Made by a program: the position numbers and the translations under genes. Below, in pieces: positions 1 to 4,492 of a stretch of DNA of 5,622 bases. Each line of letters begins with the position of its first letter. The stretch's first letter is position 1. Under the pieces are notes generated by a model, which was given only the letters and a program-made list of their open reading frames with translations, did no database searches and had not been told where the DNA came from. Source of the stretch: an uncultured Haloferula sp. (GTDB lineage: Bacteria > Verrucomicrobiota > Verrucomicrobiae > Verrucomicrobiales > Akkermansiaceae); NCBI GenBank assembly GCA_946885645.1, contig CAMPGU010000268.1:1-5622 (forward strand), given 5' to 3'.

Positions 1-4
1 GAGA

Positions 5-337
5 TTGACCGTGATCGCCCTGGAAGCCTTCTTCGCCCGCCACCAGGCGGGGAGCGTGCTGGTGTACGATGTCCGGCCTTCCTTCGTGAGCGCCTTCGGC
101 CGCATCCCCGGGGCGCTTCCTTGGCCGAAGGGAGACTTTGAGAAGCAATGGGCGCAGCGGAAAGCGGAGATCCGGGAGGCGGAGGCGGCAGGAAAGGTCG
201 TCGTGCTCTATTGCACGGATGCCGCTTGCCCGGATGCCCGGGCGGTCGCGGAACGGCTCACGGAGAGAGCCCACGATGTTTCCATTCTGGAGGGCGGCTA
301 CGCGGCGTGGAAGGACGCGGGCATGGCGACGGAGTGA
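5..337 (+). CDS. Single-domain rhodanese-like sulfurtransferase (start may lie at or beyond the window edge)
   Basis: A stand-alone rhodanese domain of about 110 residues without a signal peptide, so probably cytoplasmic. Rhodaneses carry sulfane sulfur on an active-site Cys and pass it to thiol acceptors; the physiological partner here is unknown. Visible signatures are the N-terminal 'VYDVRPS' strand (residues 20-26), the 'GRIPGALPWP' segment (32-41), the strand plus active-site loop 'LYCTDAACPDA' (68-78) with candidate catalytic Cys70 and a second Cys75, and the C-terminal 'LEGGYAAWKDAG' motif (95-106). Start choice is uncertain: TTG at 5 or GTG at 11 are possible, and the frame is open to the edge. 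A TGA at 6-8 in another frame could end an upstream gene and imply translational coupling. The next gene follows 55 bp downstream on the same strand. The family call is secure; the substrate is not known. Confidence 0.85.
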   Translation: MTVIALEAFFARHQAGSVLVYDVRPSFVSAFGRIPGALPWPKGDFEKQWAQRKAEIREAEAAGKVVVLYCTDAACPDARAVAERLTERAHDVSILEGGYAAWKDAGMATE

Positions 338-341
338 AACC

Positions 342-371
342 TTGAAATCCAAAGGTCTTTAGCAGTGTATC
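342..371 (+). promoter_or_regulatory. Weak candidate promoter before the ThuA-like gene
   Basis: The 55 bp gap is AT-richer than its surroundings. TTGAAA at 342-347 matches five of six bases of a sigma-70 -35 box. A hexamer TGTATC at 366-371, 18 bp further on, is only a poor -10 match. If used, transcription would begin within or just after the first arm of the inverted repeat at 368-393, so the two readings compete. Inference only. Confidence 0.22.
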
Positions 372-393
372 TGGTAACCACCGAATCCAGATA
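368..393 (+). promoter_or_regulatory. Inverted repeat running into the start codon of the ThuA-like gene
   Basis: TATCTGG at 368-374 and CCAGATA at 387-393 are perfect reverse complements separated by 12 nt. The last base of the second arm is the A of the ATG at 393. G-U pairs at 367/394 and 366/395 could extend an RNA stem over the whole start codon. It may act as an mRNA hairpin limiting initiation or, as a 26-bp DNA dyad, as an operator. No Shine-Dalgarno-like purine run precedes the ATG. The repeat is seen directly; the function is inferred. Confidence 0.4.
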
Positions 394-1319
394 TGCAAAA
401 AGCCCCGCGTTCCCTCCTCCTCGCGCTCGCCTGCGCGGGAGCCGCCACCGTCGCCTTCATGACCCAGAGCCCCGGTGAACCCTCAACAGCCGGAAACACG
501 GCCAAAAAGAAGATCGTCTTCGTGGCCGGACGGCCGAGCCATCCGCCGGGCGAGCACGAACACCGGGCGGGCTGCATGCTGCTTGCGGAGCAGCTCAATA
601 AAAGCGGCCTCCCGGTGGATGCCGTGGTGGTCACCAACGGTTGGCCGGAGGACGAGAAGGTCTTCGACGGCGCTTCGGCGGTGGTGATCTATTCGGACGG
701 CGGGGGCGGCCACCCGGCGATGAAGCACCTTTCCAAGCTGCGGGAACTGGCAAAGGGAGGTACCGGCATCGGCTGCATCCACTACGCCGTGGAGGTGCCG
801 AAGGGCGAAGGCGGCCAGACCTTCCTGGACCTCATCGGCGGCTATTTCGAGAGCGATTGGTCCGTGAACCCCCACTGGGACGGCAATTTCAAACCGGCGA
901 AGCACGAGATCAGCCGGGGCATCGGCAATTTCAAGATCCGCGACGAGTGGTACTACCACATGCGATTCCGGGAGAAGATGGACGGGGTGACCCCGATCCT
1001 TTCCGATCTGCCGCCCGAGGATAGCCTCAGCCGGCCCGATGGCGCTCACTCCGGAAACCCGCACGTTCGCACCGCGGTGCTGGAGCGGAAGGAGCCCCAG
1101 CACGTGATGTGGGCCTACGAACGCCCGGAGGAGCTTGGCAAGGGCCGGGCCTTCGGGTTCACGGGCGGTCACTTCCACAAGAACTGGAAGCACGACGACC
1201 ACCGCGGGATCGTCCTGAACGCCATCGCCTGGATCTCCCACGTGGATGTGCCGGCGAAGGGCGTGCCGTCCCAGACCCCGACAGATGAGGAAATGGAGGC
1301 CAATTTGGATAAAAAGTGA
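393..1319 (+). CDS. Exported ThuA-like domain protein (class I glutamine amidotransferase-like fold)
   Basis: A 308-residue protein with an N-terminal export signal: KAPR followed by a hydrophobic stretch at residues 8-23, then a low-complexity linker to about 37. A Cys lies at residue 14, but the preceding residues do not make a good lipobox. The rest is one ThuA domain: strand 'KIVFVAGRPSH' (40-50) with 'GEHEHRAGC' (53-61), 'VVIYSDGGGGHP' (97-108), 'GIGCIHYAVEVP' (125-136), 'GGYFESDWSVNPHWDGNF' (149-166), 'RDEWYYHMRF' (183-192) and 'GRAFGFTGGHFHKNW' (251-265). ThuA proteins are named after a rhizobial trehalose-utilisation gene, and Planctomycetes and Verrucomicrobia encode many exported versions thought to act on sugars or glycosides; the reaction is not established. 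The many conserved His, Trp and Asp residues suit a carbohydrate or metal site. The ATG at 393 puts the signal peptide at the N-terminus but has no Shine-Dalgarno. No sugar-catabolic gene lies beside it in this window. Confidence 0.9.
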   Translation: MQKAPRSLLLALACAGAATVAFMTQSPGEPSTAGNTAKKKIVFVAGRPSHPPGEHEHRAGCMLLAEQLNKSGLPVDAVVVTNGWPEDEKVFDGASAVVIYSDGGGGHPAMKHLSKLRELAKGGTGIGCIHYAVEVPKGEGGQTFLDLIGGYFESDWSVNPHWDGNFKPAKHEISRGIGNFKIRDEWYYHMRFREKMDGVTPILSDLPPEDSLSRPDGAHSGNPHVRTAVLERKEPQHVMWAYERPEELGKGRAFGFTGGHFHKNWKHDDHRGIVLNAIAWISHVDVPAKGVPSQTPTDEEMEANLDKK

Positions 1320-1423
1320 GCGGGTAAATCCGCGGGAAAGCGGTGAGAGCAAGTGATTCACGAAACCGCAGCGCCCGGACGGACGGATAGGAGTGGCACC
1401 CCGAAGCGGTGCGGCAATGACAC

Positions 1424-1439
1424 CGGAAAAAAATTTCCG
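1424..1439 (+). terminator. Weak candidate terminator or regulatory hairpin after the ThuA-like gene
   Basis: CGGAAA at 1424-1429 and TTTCCG at 1434-1439 form a perfect 6-bp stem with an AAAA loop, 104 bp after the ThuA-like stop codon. The stem is half A-T and only a short CAATTCTT stretch follows, so termination would be weak. It could equally belong to the protease promoter region. Confidence 0.2.
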
Positions 1440-1488
1440 CAATTCTTCGTGCGCGATGGCGTTTTGCCCTTAAAATGGTCGGCCCACC

Positions 1489-1505
1489 CGCGGGATTCAC
1501 CCGCG
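1489..1505 (+). promoter_or_regulatory. GC-rich hairpin in the leader of the protease gene
   Basis: CGCGGG at 1489-1494 and CCCGCG at 1500-1505 form a perfect 6-bp all-GC stem with the 5-nt loop ATTCA. It ends 14 nt before the preferred ATG at 1520, in a leader without a Shine-Dalgarno sequence. It also lies downstream of the alternative ATG at 1475. Role is inferred only; short GC stems arise by chance in DNA this rich in G and C. Confidence 0.3.
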
Positions 1506-1519
1506 CTGCTGTCCCACCC

Positions 1520-3589
1520 ATGATCCGATCCATTACCCTTCTGTTGTCCGCCGCCCTCGGAGGCGTCGGTTTCGTCACCGCGCGCGATGCCCCGAAATAC
1601 GTGGAGGGCGACGCCATCGTGACTTTCAAGCCCGGTCAGGACTTCAATGCCGCCGACAAGGTGCTGCGCAAGCGCTCGCTCGCCTTCAACCAGCACTTCG
1701 GCCGCCTCTCCGCGGCAAGAAAGCGCCAGACGGGGCTCGTGCGCAGCGGGAAGCTGAGCACGGCGGCCCTCATCGCCCGGCTCAAGGAAGATCCGGCGGT
1801 AGAGACCGCGGAGCCGAACTACCTGCGCTTCGTCTCCGGCGTGCCGAACGACCCCGATTTCGGCAAGCTCTGGGGCCTGAAAAATACCGGGCAAGTCGTC
1901 AACGGCCTTGCCGGCACTCCGGGGGCGGACGTCAAATTCGTACCCGCCATGGAATTGGCGAATTCTTCCGCCGCGGTGCCGGTGGTCGGGGTGATCGACA
2001 CGGGGATCGACCGGCATCATCCGGACCTCGCGCCCAACCTCTGGGCCAATCCGGGGGAGATCCAGTTCAATGGCATCGATGACGACGGGAACGGCCGGAT
2101 CGATGACTACCACGGCTTCGACTTCGTCGCGGGGACGAACAATATCACCGACTCTGGCGATCACGGGACCCACGTGGCCGGGACGGTGGCCGCTACGGGA
2201 AGCAACTCGCTGGGGGTCACGGGCACCAATCCCCGCGCGCGGATCATGACCATGAAGGTCTCGAGCGATGGCGACTCGATCAGCACGTCCGCCTTCATCT
2301 CGGCCCTCGGCTATGCGGTGCAGATGAAGAACAGCGGGGTGAATCTGGTGGCGCTCAATGCGTCCTTCGGCGGCGGAGGCTTCATCACGGCGGAACGGGA
2401 CGCGATCCAGGCAGCGGCCAACGCCGGGATCATCCTCTGCGTGGCGGCGGGCAACGACGGGGCGAACAACGACACCATCGATGACTATCCCGCGAACTAC
2501 CGCCTCCCGAACATGATCGTGGTGGCGGCGTCCGATCAGAACGACGCTTTGGCGAGCTTCTCGAACTACGGTGCCACGAAGGTCGATCTGGCTGCACCCG
2601 GCGATAATATCTATTCCACCCGGCCGGGGGCGGTCTCCCTATCGCTCCAGGCAGGTGCCGCCACCTACACTCCCGCCGCCATGGAGTTCTCCGGCTCTCC
2701 CGGCACGGTCACAGGCACGATGTTCGATTGCGGGATCGGCAATCCCGGGGATTTCCCCGCCGGGGTGAACGGGAACATTGCCCTGATCGAACGCGGCACG
2801 CTGACTTTTGAAGCAAAGGTCGCCAACGCGATGGCCGCCGGTGCCAAGGCGGCGATCATTTACAACAATGTGAACGACACTTTCAACGGCACCCTCAACG
2901 TGGACAAAAATTGGATCCCCGCCGGCTGGATCTCCCTGGCAAGCGGCAATGCAGTCAAAGCGCTGCTCCCGGCCACCGTCACGGTCGCGGCCAATCGCTC
3001 GGCGACTTATCAATTCCTGGACGGAACCTCGATGGCCACGCCCCAGGTCGCCGCGGCGGTCGGTTTCACCGCGATGAATTTCCCCGCGGATACGGTGGCG
3101 CAGCGGATCCAGCGGATCCTTTCCAACGTCGATCCGAAGCCCGCACTGGCGGGAAAGATGGTCACCGGCGGGAGGCTCAATCTCCAACGCATCATGGACA
3201 GCGATAACAACACGCTGCCGGACTGGTGGGAGAAGCAGTATTTCAATCAATTCACCGGCGGCATCTCCACCGCCGACCCCGACGGAGACGGCATGTCAAA
3301 CCGCGACGAATTCCTCGCGGCCACCTCTCCGGTGAATGCCGCCAGCACTCTGAAAGCAACTTCCGGTGTCCGCGCGCCGGCAACCGGGCATTTCACCCTC
3401 CAGTGGCAATCCGTGCCGGGGAAGACCTACCGGGTCTCCTATGCCGACGATCTCTCGGGCACCTGGTTGACCGATCTGCCCGCTTCGCTGGTCACGACGC
3501 CCGCTGGCGAAACTTTGTCGAGCTACACCGACACTACGTCCGGTTCCGCTAGCAAGCGCTTCTATCGGGTGGAGGTGGTGATTCCTTAA
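1520..3589 (+). CDS. Secreted S8 (subtilisin-like) serine protease with propeptide, inserted PA domain and Ca-binding-like C-terminus
   Basis: A 689-residue preproprotease. Residues 1-21 are a signal peptide, probably cut after 'FVTA'. Residues about 27-104 resemble a fervidolysin-type propeptide ('VEGDAIVTFKPG' near the start, 'AEPNYLRF' at the end). The linker 'PNDPDFGKLWGLKNTGQ' leads to the S8 domain. The catalytic set is complete: Asp160 in 'VIDTG', His215 in 'HGTHVAG', oxyanion Asn312 in 'AAGND' and Ser504 in 'GTSMATP'. A 'DDDGNGRIDD' loop (187-196) may bind calcium. A protease-associated (PA) domain of about 110 residues (roughly 375-490, with 'GNIALIERGTLTFEAK' and 'AGAKAAIIYNN') sits between 'DLAAPGDNIYSTRPG' and the Ser motif. 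The C-terminus has 'DSDNNTLPDWWEKQYF' (561-576), 'DPDGDGMSNRDEF' (586-598) and a terminal beta domain ending 'KRFYRVEVVIP', with no PEP-CTERM tail. ATG 1520 is preferred to in-frame ATG 1475 because it starts a clean signal peptide. Secreted proteolysis is well supported; the substrate is unknown. Confidence 0.95.
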   Translation: MIRSITLLLSAALGGVGFVTARDAPKYVEGDAIVTFKPGQDFNAADKVLRKRSLAFNQHFGRLSAARKRQTGLVRSGKLSTAALIARLKEDPAVETAEPNYLRFVSGVPNDPDFGKLWGLKNTGQVVNGLAGTPGADVKFVPAMELANSSAAVPVVGVIDTGIDRHHPDLAPNLWANPGEIQFNGIDDDGNGRIDDYHGFDFVAGTNNITDSGDHGTHVAGTVAATGSNSLGVTGTNPRARIMTMKVSSDGDSISTSAFISALGYAVQMKNSGVNLVALNASFGGGGFITAERDAIQAAANAGIILCVAAGNDGANNDTIDDYPANYRLPNMIVVAASDQNDALASFSNYGATKVDLAAPGDNIYSTRPGAVSLSLQAGAATYTPAAMEFSGSPGTVTGTMFDCGIGNPGDFPAGVNGNIALIERGTLTFEAKVANAMAAGAKAAIIYNNVNDTFNGTLNVDKNWIPAGWISLASGNAVKALLPATVTVAANRSATYQFLDGTSMATPQVAAAVGFTAMNFPADTVAQRIQRILSNVDPKPALAGKMVTGGRLNLQRIMDSDNNTLPDWWEKQYFNQFTGGISTADPDGDGMSNRDEFLAATSPVNAASTLKATSGVRAPATGHFTLQWQSVPGKTYRVSYADDLSGTWLTDLPASLVTTPAGETLSSYTDTTSGSASKRFYRVEVVIP
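3101..3119 (+). repeat. Perfect 9-bp tandem duplication inside the protease gene
   Basis: CAGCGGATC occurs twice in direct succession (3101-3109 and 3110-3118), followed by one more matching C. The unit is in phase with the codons and gives a QRI-QRI repeat (residues 528-533 of the 689-residue protein) in the helix after the catalytic Ser motif. It is either a recent in-frame slippage duplication or chance in a helical segment. Confidence 0.7.
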
Positions 3590-3728
3590 AACCGGCGATC
3601 ACCGGAATGAAAGGGTGGCGATCCGGCCACGCTCGTGTCACCCCAAGATGCGACTGCCGCCGCGGGAGGCGGGCGGACACTCTAGCAGGGTGGGCATTAC
3701 TCCCACATCCAACCCTGCCCTGATTCCC
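3590..3728. other. Intergenic region between the protease and the PEP-CTERM gene
   Basis: The 139-bp gap holds no supported gene. It contains GTGGC/GCCAC (3615-3619/3626-3630), CCGCC/GGCGG (3657-3661/3668-3672) and the larger imperfect hairpin at 3685-3718. None is followed by a T-run. The frame of the next gene is open back to an ATG at 3615, but the added 38 residues are polar and lie ahead of an obvious signal peptide, so that extension is not accepted. No convincing promoter hexamers are seen. Confidence 0.45.
3685..3718 (+). promoter_or_regulatory. Nested inverted repeat in the leader of the PEP-CTERM gene
   Basis: GCAGGGT at 3685-3691 and ACCCTGC at 3712-3718 are perfect 7-bp complements. 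Inside them GTGGG (3690-3694) and CCCAC (3702-3706) can also pair, sharing two bases with the outer arm, so the RNA could form one stem with a 3'-side bulge. It ends 10 nt before the ATG at 3729, where a ribosome-binding site would normally lie, and no Shine-Dalgarno sequence is seen. It could influence initiation or mRNA stability; this is inference. Confidence 0.4.
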
Positions 3729-4406
3729 ATGAAAAAGACCCTCCTCGCAGCGGCGGCCACCGGGCTGCTCTCCCCCGCGCTTCAAGCCGCCATGGTCACC
3801 TGGCAAACGCCCTCCGCCATTACCGGCGCTTCCGACGTCTCCACCGAGGGCGCTTACTTCGGATCCTGGGCTCCGAACCATGCCGACGCGCCGAATTTCC
3901 CGGTGAACGGCGTCTCCTTTCAAGGCTTCTCCGATCTACCCGACTTCACCAATACCCTGGAGGACGGGGGACAGTACTATGCCGGACAGAACACCGCCGA
4001 CGCGAATTACAATACCCTCCTCTCCTTCGGTCGCTTCGAATACAACGGGGTGAACAAGAGCTTCTCCTGGGGTGGCATGACCGCAGGCGAGACCTACATG
4101 GTGCAGATCTGGATCTCCGATCCCCGCAATCTCGGTGAAACCCGCTGGGCCAATCTCAGCGGTGACGGCGACGTCTCGCCGAATGTCCTCTACCCCGCCG
4201 ATGGCACGGGGATCGGCAGCTACATCATCGGTACCTTCGTGGCCGACGGGACGGGAACCCAGACGATCACCATCGATCCTTCCTCCACTTCCGGCGATGG
4301 CAGCGGCCAGATCAACCTCATGCAAGTCCGGCTCGTTCCGGAGCCTGCTTCCACGGGGCTCGCAGGGCTCGGCATGGCCGTCCTGCTGATCCGCAGGCGC
4401 CGGTGA
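3729..4406 (+). CDS. PEP-CTERM sorted surface protein with an uncharacterised beta-rich domain
   Basis: A 225-residue exported protein. 'MKKTLLAAAATGLLSPALQA' is a clear Sec signal peptide, with cleavage expected near residue 20. The C-terminus has the PEP-CTERM architecture: 'VPEPAST' (203-209, PEP at 204-206), a short hydrophobic segment (about 210-221) and the basic end RRRR. In organisms with an exosortase this tail is removed as the protein is delivered to the cell surface or extracellular matrix. The body (about 22-200) is rich in Gly, Asn, Thr and aromatics, with 'FSWGGMTAGETYMVQIWISD' (112-131) and 'GSYIIGTFVADGTGTQTITI' (163-182) alternating like beta strands. I recall similar modules in planctomycete and verrucomicrobial PEP-CTERM proteins but cannot name the family; a carbohydrate-binding-like sandwich is only a guess. 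No catalytic motif is evident. ATG 3729 is chosen over in-frame ATG 3615 because it begins the signal peptide. It lies 139 bp after the protease gene and converges with gnd. Confidence 0.88.
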   Translation: MKKTLLAAAATGLLSPALQAAMVTWQTPSAITGASDVSTEGAYFGSWAPNHADAPNFPVNGVSFQGFSDLPDFTNTLEDGGQYYAGQNTADANYNTLLSFGRFEYNGVNKSFSWGGMTAGETYMVQIWISDPRNLGETRWANLSGDGDVSPNVLYPADGTGIGSYIIGTFVADGTGTQTITIDPSSTSGDGSGQINLMQVRLVPEPASTGLAGLGMAVLLIRRRR

Positions 4407-4430
4407 GGCCCTGACGCCCCGAAGCGAAGA

Positions 4431-4452
4431 CGGCCGGGATTGCTCCCGGCCG
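4431..4452. terminator. Strong hairpin between convergent genes, probable (bidirectional) terminator
   Basis: CGGCCGGGA at 4431-4439 and TCCCGGCCG at 4444-4452 form a perfect 9-bp stem, eight pairs G-C, with the tetraloop TTGC. It starts 25 bp after the PEP-CTERM stop and lies 41 bp beyond the gnd stop. On the plus strand it is followed by CCTCTC, on the minus strand by the moderately T-rich TCTTCGCTTCG. Neither is a canonical U-tract, but position and stability suit termination or 3'-end protection for both transcripts. Confidence 0.65.
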
Positions 4453-4468
4453 CCTCTCAAAACTCCGG

Positions 4469-4484
4469 TGCGGCCGATGCCGCA
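4469..4484 (-). terminator. Second hairpin just downstream of gnd
   Basis: On the minus strand TGCGGC, ATCG and GCCGCA form a 6-bp stem with a 4-nt loop, starting 8 nt after the gnd stop codon. Six nt later comes TTTT (plus-strand AAAA at 4459-4462). The stem is short and the T-run displaced, so it is a moderate intrinsic terminator candidate for gnd, backed by the larger stem at 4431-4452. Confidence 0.45.
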
Positions 4485-4492
4485 ACCTCTCC

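Larger units (their letters stand above)
1320..1519. other. Intergenic region between the ThuA-like gene and the protease
   Basis: About 200 bp with no credible gene. It holds several small inverted repeats: GCACC/GGTGC (1396-1400/1408-1412), CGGAAA/TTTCCG around AAAA (1424-1439) and CGCGGG/CCCGCG (1489-1505). None is followed by a T-run, so none is a textbook intrinsic terminator. The 1420-1476 part is AT-richer and includes TAAAAT at 1471-1476, a possible -10 element without a good -35 box. An in-frame ATG at 1475 could extend the downstream protease, but that start would place 15 non-hydrophobic residues ahead of the signal peptide. Confidence 0.5.

Noticed and set aside
432..434. Cys14 of the ThuA-like protein as a lipobox cysteine
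   Set aside because: The preceding residues A-L-A lack the aliphatic -3 residue and the hydrophobic stretch continues past the Cys, so an ordinary signal peptide or anchor is more likely.
483..1442. 319-codon open frame antisense to the ThuA-like gene
   Set aside because: It mirrors a well-supported gene in GC-rich DNA, has no recognisable domain or signal, and its composition (Arg, His, Val, Ala) is typical of an antisense shadow.
1475..1519. Upstream ATG extending the protease by 15 residues
   Set aside because: The extension is Pro/Gly/Arg-containing, has no Shine-Dalgarno, and would sit in front of a complete signal peptide starting at 1520. It cannot be fully excluded.
1358..2173. 271-codon open frame antisense to the protease 5' part
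   Set aside because: It overlaps the confidently identified propeptide and catalytic Asp region, and its product is low-complexity Arg/Asp/Val-rich with no motif.
2639..3250. 203-codon open frame antisense to the PA domain and Ser motif
   Set aside because: Antisense shadow; the plus-strand frame carries the PA and catalytic Ser signatures.
3615..3728. Upstream ATG extending the PEP-CTERM protein by 38 residues
   Set aside because: The extension is polar and Arg/Pro-rich and would bury a textbook MKK signal peptide; the stretch fits untranslated leader better.
1399..4426. Ten-base match CCCCGAAGCG at 1399-1408 and 4417-4426, both in intergenic DNA
   Set aside because: Too short and GC-rich to argue for a dispersed repeat; flanks do not match and only two copies are seen.
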